Of a DNA stretch of 64,000 nucleotides, positions 56,501-64,000 are shown piece after piece. This stretch comes from Pyrinomonadaceae bacterium (GTDB taxonomy: Bacteria; Acidobacteriota; Blastocatellia; Pyrinomonadales; Pyrinomonadaceae), in assembly GCA_017983495.1 (NCBI GenBank), contig JAGOBH010000002.1:372001-436000 (forward strand), read 5' to 3'. Position 1 is the first letter of the stretch, and the number at the start of each line of letters is the position of its first letter. The position numbers and the translations under genes were made by a program. Below the pieces are notes generated by a model. The model saw only the letters and a list, made by a program, of their open reading frames with translations, was not told where the DNA came from and ran no database searches.

Positions 56501-59500
56501 GACGCAGCTCCGACATCGCTTGAATATTCGTCCAACCCTGTGACGTATACGAGATATGTCACGATCACGGACAATACGCCTTCGAATAGTGGCGGTACTC
56601 CAACGTCTTACAGCGTATTACCGGCATTGCCGGCAGGATTGTCGCTGAATCCGACGACGGGTGTGATCAGCGGCACGCCGACGACGATATCAGCGGCCGC
56701 AGCCTATACGGTCACGGCGACCAACTCGGGCGGATTCACTACGGCTAATGTCAACATCGCGGTCGGCCCGCGCAATCTGACCATCAGTAGCAGCGGAGAT
56801 TTGCTTGCCGGAAGCTACGACACTATCACTATCGATTCGGCTGCGGTCGTAAACCTGACCGGCGACATCGTTGTCGATGGATGTCTTACAGTTTCAGGGG
56901 CTACGTTCAACATGGGCACTTACACGGTCTCAGGACCGGGATGCTTCACGGTTGGATCAGGATCGACGCTCGGCATCGGTTCACCGGATGGCATCACGAC
57001 TGGTGCCGCCGGCAACGTCCAGGTGACCGGTGCGCGCACATACGGAGCAGGTGCGACCTATGTGTATAACGGATCGGTCAGTCAGGCTGTCGGCGACGGT
57101 TTGCCTTCGCCGGTTGAAAATCTGACGATTAATAACTCCGGCCCGGACGGCCCGGCCCCGGCGGAAGACAACAAGGTTACCGGAAACGGCGGACAGGAGG
57201 TGACGGGAACACTCCATGTTATTGACGGAAACTACGAAAGCCATAGTGACTACCACCACGTGGTGATCGACGCAGCGGGAACGCTGACGTTGACCAACAA
57301 CATCACGGTCAGCGGTAACTGGACGAACAACGGTGGGACTCTGGCTGGGAATTTCGGCGTCACACTGGACGGTGCGACCGGTCAGACGATCACCGGAAAC
57401 ACGTCATTTTATAATCTGACTAAGTCGGTGGCAGCGGCGCAGACGCTATACTTAGCAGCCGGCAGCACGACGACGGTCACAAACGCGTTGACCCTAAACG
57501 GTGCGACGGGCCAACTGCTATCACTGCGTTCAAACGCGTCGCCAACTCAATGGAATCTCGCCGCCACGGGCTCACGCTCGGTCAGCTTTGTGGACGTTCA
57601 ATACAGTAACGCTACAAGCAGCGGCACCGCGATCAGCGCTCCAAACTCGCTCAATTCGGGTAATAACGACAACTGGAATTTCCCGGTGATGACCTATACG
57701 ATCTCGGGAAACATACAGCAATTTAACTTTCCTTCGCCGAATACCGATCTAGCTGGGGTTTCGGTGACTATTTCCGGTAACCCAACTCCGGTATTGACGG
57801 ATATTGATGGAAACTTCATCTTTACAGGTGTGGCCCCGGGCAGCTACCTGATTACCCCAGCTCTGGCTTCTTATACGTTTGATCCAACTTACAGAAACGT
57901 TGACGTGACAACAGCCAATGTTACGGGCGTGAACTTTACCGGCTATACAGGAGCTTCGCCAAGGGGCATAGCTGTCGGCAGCCAGACTATCGTTGCCGGA
58001 AATAACGCCGTTGTGCCGATCACAATGCAAAGCCAGGGCAACGAAAACACCATTGCGTTTAGCCTGACGTGGAACACGTCGTATCTGACGGGAGCGACTG
58101 TTGCAGCGGGCTCCAACTGTGGTGATTGCTCGATTACGCCGAATATTACGGCTGGACAACTGGGCGTCCTGGTCTCAAAACCGACTGCGACGACATTTGG
58201 TAGCGGAACCCAGGAACTCATCAAGATCACTTTTACAACGTTTCTCGGATCACCGCCGTCGGGCTCAGCCGTTACATTCGGCGACACCCCGTCCACCAGG
58301 CAAGTCCTCGACACCAATGCAGACCCGCTCTTCGCCTCGTATACGAGCGGAGCGGTGACGTTTGCTATCGACCAGACGGCCATGGTGACGAACTCGCCGG
58401 CGACATATACCGGATCACCGCAGTCCGCAGACGTATCCTGTTCAGGCGGCGGGCTGGCATCCAACATCACGACAGGCGGATCTGCCGCCCAGACCGGGGC
58501 CGGTACCTATCCAGTATTCGCAGACTGCCCGGCAATGCCCGGATATAACCCCGGAACTAGTTTGGCAGCAGGGAACTTCGTGATCGACAAAGCAAATGCA
58601 GTGGTCGTCGTTACGCCTTACAACGTGGTGTACGATGCCTTGCCGCATACCGCTATGGTCGCGTCGATAACAGGGGTACTTGGCGAGACAGGACCGACCG
58701 TGGGCTCGGTCGACCTGAGCAACACGATCCACACGTTGCCTGGTGTATACAACTCCGACTTTTGGACGTTCACCGGAACGGCTAACTACAACGATATTAG
58801 TGCGACGACGATCACTAATATCATTACGACCGGAACGATCCCGGGCAGCGTCACTTACTCGATCGTTTCGAAACCGGTGCCGGGAGTTCTGCTCAGCGGT
58901 GTGGGTTCGGTGTTTACGTCTGCGACGACCGACATGCTCGGTGCCTATTCGCTGACGAATTTTGGTGCCGGAGCATATACCATTACGCCGTCACGAACGA
59001 CTCAGCCATGTCTTACCAGTAACGGCGTTCAGTCATTTGACGCGTCTCTGGTAGCTCAACATGTAGTCGGCCTGCTGCCTTTGACCGGCGATGCATTGAA
59101 AGCGGCAAAGGTCAGCGGCCTTCCGATGCTATCGTCATTTGAAGCGGCCTTGATCGCCAGAAAGGTCGTCGGCATTTGCGATGCCCCGAGTATGGCGGGT
59201 CAGTGGTTCTTTACTCCGGCAAGCGTCACTCACGGCAGCGTTTCCGGTACGCTTCCAGACGACAACTACACCGCATATATGATGGGTGACGTTGACGGCA
59301 ACTGGAGTACGGCGGCAAGCCCGAGCCTTATGGAACCGATCGAAATGACCAGTGAACGGGCGAAGGATGCGGTTTGGACCTCAGTTCCAAATGTTGAGGC
59401 GGCTCAGGGTTCGGTCGTGACGGTTCCATTCAATATCGATAATCTGCGTGGCCGAAGCATCGGCTCGTATCAGTTCGATATTGAGTACGATCCGACGGTT

Positions 59501-60022
59501 CTCGAACCGATCGCCAACTCAGCAAATGCCGAAGGCACGAACAGCGCCGGTCTCAGTGTTGTTTCAAACTCACCGTTGCCGGGACTTCTCAAGGTTGCCG
59601 TCTATGGTGCGGTGCCGGTCAACGGCGACGGCGTCTATATGAACCTCAGGTTCAGGACGATCGGCGGTGCGGGTTCGGCGTCGAGGTTGACGATCAGCCA
59701 TGTCGCGATAAATGAGGGTAACACCGACTTTACTACGACATACGGCCTCGTCACTGTGACCGCATCGGCGAACAACGCCTCGATCCAGGGAAGGCTTTTG
59801 ACTTCGATTGGGCTGGGAATCAACAACGCCCGCGTTATCCTGACCAGCAGTTCGGGTGACCGGCGTTCGGCGATCTCCAGCTCGCTGGGAAGTTTCGCGT
59901 TCAGCGGATTGACCGTCGGCGAGACCTATACTGTTTCGGTTCAGGCAAAACGCTTCACGTTTGTACCACAAACGGTAAGTGTCGGCACCGATGCGGTCAA
60001 CCTTGACCTCATTGCTCAGTAG
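53594..60022 (+). CDS. Giant secreted modular protein 2 (repetitive beta passenger, MBG, dockerin- and cohesin-like)
   Basis: 2142 residues; ATG 53594 has GGAGG nine bases upstream, and the upstream open frame is not used. Membrane/signal segment at about 18-36 (ITILAIVLISITAVGTSA). Residues 83-715 are Gly/Thr/Ser/Asn-rich repetitive beta strands of the autotransporter-passenger look (LTVGGTSTLNLLTF). Then Ig-like and putative-Ig (He_PIG) modules (715-1060), further beta repeats, CNA-B (1366-1450), cohesin-like domain 1 (1454-1596), MBG-type repeats (1593-1746), CNA-B, dockerin-like repeats (SFDASLVAQHVVGLLPLTG, SSFEAALIARKVVGI; 1809-1869), cohesin-like domain 2 (1926-2060), and a C-terminal CNA-B (2060-2142). 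No barrel or sorting signal is recognised. Confidence 0.84.
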   Translation: MLDRISSFRSFVGRNSQITILAIVLISITAVGTSAVELSFWGPVNEFFGYGTPPVDEQQLEPSDSNSSEMEPVFFAARSTSQSGPWNDTATWGGLSVPVAGDTVTINSGHSVTVTVDAECTSLTFTTTAANETVTIDSGATLTVSGAITIPQANNGFSNTLDVGAGALSAGSLAFTSGGGASTRHRMTISTGTASVTGDVTQASSTGSASIIFTGVGTLNLGGAFLAAGTGTITPFAGSTVNYTGSGTQTIQTWNYSNLSTGTSGTKTLAANTTIAGDLTVGGTSTLNLLTFTANRTAVGGTLTVAGGATMQLGNNAGGQGASNFPANFNTISLAPTSTVNYSRPGSQTIYPTPTYGNLTLSGGAGGDKTAGAALNIAGSVTIAANTLLLGSTFTHNVGGNWSNSGTYSASSSSVIFNGTTQTISGSATSFNNLTISSTSTTTGSTAPTVNGNFTIQNGGKYIQTTGAVVPGTSKIFGANSTYEWRTGGGTTFPSTSGITFGNLLINTATGNNSAGGNVTSIAGNLQIISTTGGSYRLAASTSPTVSIGGNLIIDAGELNFTSGTGAPTVSVVGNVLLNGGILRPTASGGTGVPIFNVAGDWTNGGAFAAGIGRVTFNRAGVQTIAGTTAFYNVTLSGSGAKSITTGSSVSSNFNISGSASANLGNGANISAGTLTLGGLGTINDTWGSTSSPANFKNDSFFAASTGIVTVGANSRTAQAPLSVVSPGIVTIALTVNLNTAGGSGTGLVSFSVGSSTGCTVAGNVLTVTNSTGTCSVTATKAADGNYNQNSSSPLAVTLAKANQSTPSVTAPSSVTYGTTGTLNAAGGDGTGAYTYSVGVSTGCNISEGTTVNVTNASGNCNATVTKAGDSNYNVSAASSSFPIPLVQASQTIIFAALANKIFGNPPFTVSASGGASGNPVTFGVAGDCSIAVDLVTITGPGSCTVTASQAGNNNYAAAIPVPQSFTINDAAPTSLEYSSNPVTYTRYVTITDNTPSNSGGTPTSYSVLPALPAGLSLNPTTGVISGTPTTISAAAAYTVTATNSGGFTTANVNIAVGPRNLTISSSGDLLAGSYDTITIDSAAVVNLTGDIVVDGCLTVSGATFNMGTYTVSGPGCFTVGSGSTLGIGSPDGITTGAAGNVQVTGARTYGAGATYVYNGSVSQAVGDGLPSPVENLTINNSGPDGPAPAEDNKVTGNGGQEVTGTLHVIDGNYESHSDYHHVVIDAAGTLTLTNNITVSGNWTNNGGTLAGNFGVTLDGATGQTITGNTSFYNLTKSVAAAQTLYLAAGSTTTVTNALTLNGATGQLLSLRSNASPTQWNLAATGSRSVSFVDVQYSNATSSGTAISAPNSLNSGNNDNWNFPVMTYTISGNIQQFNFPSPNTDLAGVSVTISGNPTPVLTDIDGNFIFTGVAPGSYLITPALASYTFDPTYRNVDVTTANVTGVNFTGYTGASPRGIAVGSQTIVAGNNAVVPITMQSQGNENTIAFSLTWNTSYLTGATVAAGSNCGDCSITPNITAGQLGVLVSKPTATTFGSGTQELIKITFTTFLGSPPSGSAVTFGDTPSTRQVLDTNADPLFASYTSGAVTFAIDQTAMVTNSPATYTGSPQSADVSCSGGGLASNITTGGSAAQTGAGTYPVFADCPAMPGYNPGTSLAAGNFVIDKANAVVVVTPYNVVYDALPHTAMVASITGVLGETGPTVGSVDLSNTIHTLPGVYNSDFWTFTGTANYNDISATTITNIITTGTIPGSVTYSIVSKPVPGVLLSGVGSVFTSATTDMLGAYSLTNFGAGAYTITPSRTTQPCLTSNGVQSFDASLVAQHVVGLLPLTGDALKAAKVSGLPMLSSFEAALIARKVVGICDAPSMAGQWFFTPASVTHGSVSGTLPDDNYTAYMMGDVDGNWSTAASPSLMEPIEMTSERAKDAVWTSVPNVEAAQGSVVTVPFNIDNLRGRSIGSYQFDIEYDPTVLEPIANSANAEGTNSAGLSVVSNSPLPGLLKVAVYGAVPVNGDGVYMNLRFRTIGGAGSASRLTISHVAINEGNTDFTTTYGLVTVTASANNASIQGRLLTSIGLGINNARVILTSSSGDRRSAISSSLGSFAFSGLTVGETYTVSVQAKRFTFVPQTVSVGTDAVNLDLIAQ

Positions 60023-60339
60023 CCTGCGGCAAACAAAATGCGATATTTTGTCATTAAGATTTAGCCCGAACCAACATTGGACTTTCTAAAAAGATCGCAG
60101 TGGATGGAAAAGTTGAGATTATTTTTCTTGAATGTGAACCAATTTACGGACTTTTGTCGCGGTATTAGTTAGGAGGACTGTGTAGCGATCACGGTCAGCG
60201 ACGATGCAGCTGGCATAAAGTATAGACAATAAAGCGGTTATCGCTATTGGTGGCGGGCCGATGATGGTTAAGAGTATAAATTTTCGCATCGCGGCATTTA
60301 GATCTACAGGCGGGGAGTCGAGCGGTCACTCAAAAAAAG

Positions 60340-60351
60340 ATCAGATCTGAT
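60340..60351. promoter_or_regulatory. 12-bp perfect palindrome ATCAGATCTGAT
   Basis: A perfect dyad in the AT-rich upstream region of giant gene 3. It could bind a dimeric regulator; nothing else supports this. Confidence 0.3.
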
Positions 60352-60592
60352 AAATATTATTAATAGTTGTATTAGTTTTACTTGATAGGATAATGGTGTT
60401 ATACCTTTAGTCGAACTAAACCAAATTATTGAAAAAAGTTTTTACGAGGATATCGTTGACGCCGAATAGGATCGGCTCCGATCCGACACAAGTTTTTACA
60501 CGTAGTTCATTTAAGAATTGAATGAGGTTATTGCACCTGCGTAGAGGCCGGATGGTGATTCGAGTTACCAACGTGCCGCAGGAGCAAGGTCA

Positions 60593-60751
60593 GGAAACGG
60601 AATGTCCCCGGTCAATGCGGCCGTACGAATCGCACACCAGGACATTCCATTTCCCGACAAAACCTCGACGACCTTAGAAACTCTTGGGGGCCGGTTGCCC
60701 CTTACCAGAGCACGTTCACACGTTTGCAGCTGGTTCCCCAAGGTTTCTAGG
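60593..60751 (+). ncRNA. Structured leader RNA (two hairpins) upstream of giant gene 3
   Basis: Hairpin 1: GGAAACGGAATGTCC (60593-60607) pairs with GGACATTCCATTTCC (60640-60654), 14 of 15 positions. Hairpin 2: CCTTAGAAACTCTTGGGG (60672-60689) pairs with CCCCAAGGTTTCTAGG (60736-60751) with two bulges, enclosing an inner ACCAG/CTGGT stem (60704-60708, 60730-60734). Together they form a compact structured leader ending about 95 nt before the start codon. I could not match it to a known riboswitch class. It may instead be a cis element acting on RNA stability, or a repeat. Confidence 0.5.
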
Positions 60752-60846
60752 ACTTTTTGGCTTCGCTATCCGTGAGGTGCTGTAAAGCCACAGCGATCTT
60801 TCCCCCGGCCTGCGATCCGTTTACTTGATCCTAAAGGAGAAGAGGA

Positions 60847-63800
60847 ATGCTTAAGAAACTTATTAGTTCACCCACGCCAGCCGAGAGCTGGCGCCGCCCG
60901 GAGAGTACGATCTTCCGGTATCTTGGACGATTTACTTTTGTCATATTGGCGATAAGCATGGCATTTGCCACATCGGCATTAGCACAACCTTCCGTGAGCC
61001 AATACGCTCAGGGTTTTGAAACTAATGGTGATTGGTCGGGTACGACGGTCGCGAGAGTTGCTTCGGGCAGCAACGGGATCACATCAAAATCCGGTGGGTT
61101 CCATGCCGAGGCCATTGCCGGCGATTTCACTCGTTGGGGAGGCTATCGCTCAGTTTTCCCGCTTAATGGATACACGACGTCAGTTGGTATCTATCTGAAT
61201 GTTGGCGGTGCATTTGCCAATGATACACGATTTGATTATTCGTCGGCCATCAACGATACGAGCGGGGTGCATCGTCGCGATTTCATCTTCAACGGCGGTT
61301 TTTATAACGATGCCGGCCCCGTTGGTGCCGGAAACCGTTTTGTCGTGAGTGCGAGCAATAATTCGCCCGGCGACCCTCGCGGAGGTGTCAGCCCGACAGT
61401 AATCTCGTCCAGCGGCTGGTACACATTCAAGCACCGCTTTTACGATGGTGGAGCCGGAGTCCTGGCGGTTGAGCTTTCGATCATTGATTCGGCAAACGTT
61501 ACCGTCGCATCATGGACCCTGAGTACCCCATCCGATGTGATCGGTTCGACCGTTGGTGGAAACCGGTACGGTTGGTTTGTAACCAATGGATTTCCTTTTC
61601 TTGCGATGGATGACTCAGACCGCTCGATCTTCACACTCGCGAGCATAAGTGTTTCCCCGGCTGGCTCACCCACAGCAGCGGATAATGACTACACCCGCAT
61701 CAACGATGCTGTTCAAACCATTGCCGACGGCGGTACGATAACGCTTAACGGAACATTTAATTGGACGGAAGCCAACGCGGCGGCGAGCTGGGCTCTCGGC
61801 AGCGATGGCATTTCACAAGGTGGAGCAGGCGACGACTACACAATTCTTGTGCCCGCAAACCGGAATGGGATTACATTTACTGCAGCCTCACCAGGTGCGG
61901 CTACGATTCAAGGACCCGGCGATTTGCCCGCACTGAATCTTGAGGGAGTCATGATATTTGATGGCGGCGACAACCAAAATTGGACGTTGTCAAACATCAA
62001 CTATTTCGATTTTGACCTTGCGATCGGATTTTTTAATGGAGCTGGTGGAACGGATGCGTTCAACGGAACTCAGATATTAAACAATCACATCCGTATAGCA
62101 CGCGATCTAAACGCCGTCGCCGCTCCGGGCGAAACTTTTCAGAATATAGGTATCCACTATTCGTTTGGTTCTAACCAAATGATTTCAGGCAATACGATCG
62201 ATTTCAGCGGCGACGACGTGAGCAACGGAGTAAATTACTCATCTCAGATCGGAATGCAGTCAAATACGAGTGGTGGTGCAGTTTACAATGGTCTGCAGAT
62301 CACTAACAACATCCTTCGGGTGAATTTCGCTCAAGATGCGGTAAATCCACAGGTGATCCTGGGAATATGGGAAAACGCCCATGGCCATTCAAGTAATATT
62401 TCTGTCAACGGGAATAGCTTTAGTAACCTGGCGGGCGGCAACAACCCGTCAACTAATTTGCAAAGGGCTTTTCGAGTGACTTCGCACTCGTCACCAACGA
62501 CAGCGGTAACTTATGCCTATAACTCTGTTAGCGGCGCAAATATTGGTTTTCAATGGTATAGCTCCATAAGTGTGCCAGTCGGCGGACAGCCGATTCAATT
62601 GATTAGCAATACGATTCGAAATGGAGCCACCGGTGTTCTCGTCCAAGGTCCGGGACTCGCAAATCTCAGCTTCAATCGAATCGTCGGAAATTCGCTCTTT
62701 GGCGTTGATAGTTCCGCAGGCACAACGACCGCCAATGACAATTGGTGGGGATGCAACTATGGTCCGGGAGCTACGGGAACGGGTTGTAGCGGAACGGCGA
62801 ATGGCACAACCGGAACTGTCACTGCGACTACGTGGCTAACGTTGACGACGTCCGCAAGTCCGAACTCGGTTGCAATTGGAAACAATTCGACTGTTACCTC
62901 GTTGCTTACGATCAACTCTGCTAGCACAAACACTGTCGGATCAGGCTATGTACCAAACGGCACTCCGGCGACGTTTGTCGGTACCTTCGGAACCGTAACT
63001 CCGCCGAGCGGAACAACGACCTCCGGAAGCACCGGTACATTGTTCACAAGCACGGCGTATGGAGCGGGCGGTGTGGCAACAACGGTGGACGGGCAGACTG
63101 TAAGTGCTGCTATTAACGTAACACCGCTATGTGCAGACGTTTCCACGCCGGTCGTGTCGTCACAGACGACGTATCCTGCGTTGACAGGCGTGGCTGTTTC
63201 GATCCCTGTCAACACGACAGACCTGACGACACGCGGTGTGATCGCGGCTGATTTTACGTTCAACTATAACGATACCGTGTTGAGCGGCAATCCGGCTGAC
63301 ATTTCGGTGACACCGGGCACGCTTAGCCCGAGTGCGGTGATCCTGATCAACACACCGGCGAGTGGTTCGGTCGTCGTCTCGGTTTACGATACGGCTGGCT
63401 TTAGTGGTGCCGGTCCGCTTGTTTATCTGAACATGCGGGTGATCGGTGCCAATCTGACCTCGACACCGCTGACACTGACCAACTTCCGTTATAACAACAC
63501 GTTGGTTTGCTCGAACGTCACCAGCGGAACACTTAACGTAGTTTCGGGTACGACATCCGGTAAGGTGACGTTTGAAAATTCGATCACGCCAAATATTCCG
63601 GTGCCGAATGTAACGCTTACTGCTGCCGGTTCGCCGGTGATATCGGATGTGACGGATTCGAACGGTGACTATTCACTGACAGGATTCGGAGCAGGTCCGT
63701 ACACTGTTACGCCGACCCGGCCGAATCAGAACTATGCAACGCCGAACGGCATCTTTTCGTTTGATGCCGGATTGGTAGCTCAGCATGTGGTTGGCCTTAT

Positions 63801-64000
63801 TACGCTTACAGGTCCCAGACTTGAGGCGGCAAAGGTCAGCGGCCTTCCGACGGTATCGTCATTTGAAGCCGCTCTTATTGCTCAGTGGACAGTCAATATC
63901 AATCTGCCGATCAACCAGACCGGACGCTGGAAATTCACGCCTCCGACAACGTCGCCCAATGTCAACGTGAACGGAACGCAGGATTACCTCGCTCTTCTGA
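60847..64000 (+). CDS. Giant secreted modular protein 3 (partial, runs off the window)
   Basis: Open from ATG 60847 to the edge, at least 1051 residues, with a strong ribosome site (AAAGGAGAAGAGGA). Signal peptide about 1-46 (FTFVILAISMAFATSALAQ). Residues 47-275 look like a LamG/jelly-roll domain (YAQGFETNGDWSG). A right-handed beta-helix with Asn-rich rungs follows (275-640), then an Ig-like linker, a cohesin-like domain (about 759-898, GVIAADFTFNYNDTVLSGN), CNA-B (900-964) and dockerin-like repeats (SFDAGLVAQHVVGL, SSFEAALIAQWTV; 966-1010). It shares module types and even DNA sequence with giant gene 2 in the dockerin-like part. The C-terminal end is not visible. Confidence 0.82.
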   Translation, partial: MLKKLISSPTPAESWRRPESTIFRYLGRFTFVILAISMAFATSALAQPSVSQYAQGFETNGDWSGTTVARVASGSNGITSKSGGFHAEAIAGDFTRWGGYRSVFPLNGYTTSVGIYLNVGGAFANDTRFDYSSAINDTSGVHRRDFIFNGGFYNDAGPVGAGNRFVVSASNNSPGDPRGGVSPTVISSSGWYTFKHRFYDGGAGVLAVELSIIDSANVTVASWTLSTPSDVIGSTVGGNRYGWFVTNGFPFLAMDDSDRSIFTLASISVSPAGSPTAADNDYTRINDAVQTIADGGTITLNGTFNWTEANAAASWALGSDGISQGGAGDDYTILVPANRNGITFTAASPGAATIQGPGDLPALNLEGVMIFDGGDNQNWTLSNINYFDFDLAIGFFNGAGGTDAFNGTQILNNHIRIARDLNAVAAPGETFQNIGIHYSFGSNQMISGNTIDFSGDDVSNGVNYSSQIGMQSNTSGGAVYNGLQITNNILRVNFAQDAVNPQVILGIWENAHGHSSNISVNGNSFSNLAGGNNPSTNLQRAFRVTSHSSPTTAVTYAYNSVSGANIGFQWYSSISVPVGGQPIQLISNTIRNGATGVLVQGPGLANLSFNRIVGNSLFGVDSSAGTTTANDNWWGCNYGPGATGTGCSGTANGTTGTVTATTWLTLTTSASPNSVAIGNNSTVTSLLTINSASTNTVGSGYVPNGTPATFVGTFGTVTPPSGTTTSGSTGTLFTSTAYGAGGVATTVDGQTVSAAINVTPLCADVSTPVVSSQTTYPALTGVAVSIPVNTTDLTTRGVIAADFTFNYNDTVLSGNPADISVTPGTLSPSAVILINTPASGSVVVSVYDTAGFSGAGPLVYLNMRVIGANLTSTPLTLTNFRYNNTLVCSNVTSGTLNVVSGTTSGKVTFENSITPNIPVPNVTLTAAGSPVISDVTDSNGDYSLTGFGAGPYTVTPTRPNQNYATPNGIFSFDAGLVAQHVVGLITLTGPRLEAAKVSGLPTVSSFEAALIAQWTVNINLPINQTGRWKFTPPTTSPNVNVNGTQDYLALL

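Larger units (their letters stand above)
60023..60846. other. Non-coding stretch between giant genes 2 and 3
   Basis: 824 bp without a supported gene. It holds a 12-bp palindrome at 60340-60351, a degenerate CRP-like sequence at 60553-60570, and two strong hairpins at 60593-60654 and 60671-60751 just before giant gene 3. The AT-rich part at 60350-60450 could hold a promoter, but none is clear. Confidence 0.55.

Noticed and set aside
60661..60846. c-di-GMP or cobalamin riboswitch before giant gene 3
   Set aside because: A stretch AAAGCCACAGCG and GC-rich loops look suggestive, but the required core order and pairing are not present.

Overview
The window reads as a chromosomal segment of an Acidobacteriota bacterium, most likely class Blastocatellia (Pyrinomonadales-like). 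This is an inference from protein style, from the order of the division and cell-wall (dcw) genes, and from short palindromic repeats that run in frame through valS. No search was possible. It is Gram-negative-type chromosome with dense genes up to about 45 kb, followed by an 18-kb block of three giant secreted modular proteins. No rRNA, tRNA, CRISPR array, transposase or phage gene was seen.

Layout. 1-2.5 kb: polyamine genes on the minus strand (a deoxyhypusine-synthase-like gene cut by the window edge, then speA). 2.6-5 kb: a type IV pilin gene behind a good sigma-54 promoter, then a hypothetical membrane protein. 5.2-10.1 kb: an M28 peptidase, a small STAS-like protein, a Cas4-like/DUF2779 nuclease, a lone ParD-type antitoxin with a putative operator, and nth. 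10.3-14 kb: a DegT aminotransferase, a TPR protein and an O-antigen ligase, consistent with polysaccharide assembly. 14-16.7 kb (minus): psd-pssA phospholipid genes, a small TM2-like protein and a ZIP metal transporter. 16.8-32.8 kb: the dcw cluster rsmH-ftsL-ftsI-murF-mraY-murD-ftsW-murG-murC-ftsQ-ftsA-ftsZ, then pdxA. It is driven by a near-consensus promoter and lacks mraZ, murE, murB and ddl. 32.8-37.9 kb: a response regulator with a long acidic tail, valS, and a small secreted protein. 37.9-38.2 kb: a long inverted-repeat element next to a cut-off signal-peptide ORF. 38.2-45.1 kb: a lipoprotein, nadC, a CPBP protease, and an NtrY/NtrX-like two-component pair separated by a convergent lipase gene.

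45.6-64 kb: three consecutive giant genes encode exported proteins of 2307, 2142 and more than 1051 residues. They combine beta-helix or other repetitive beta regions, Ig/cadherin-like modules, FG-GAP repeats, Calx-beta and CNA-B folds. All three carry both a dockerin-like and a cohesin-like module in the same chain, and the two complete ones end in the same CNA-B-like C-terminal domain. The first two have perfect TGTGA-N6-TCACA (CRP-like) palindromes upstream; the third has a leader with two strong hairpins. This block is the best candidate for a little-described system: a surface or matrix protein set that could assemble through its own cohesin/dockerin modules.
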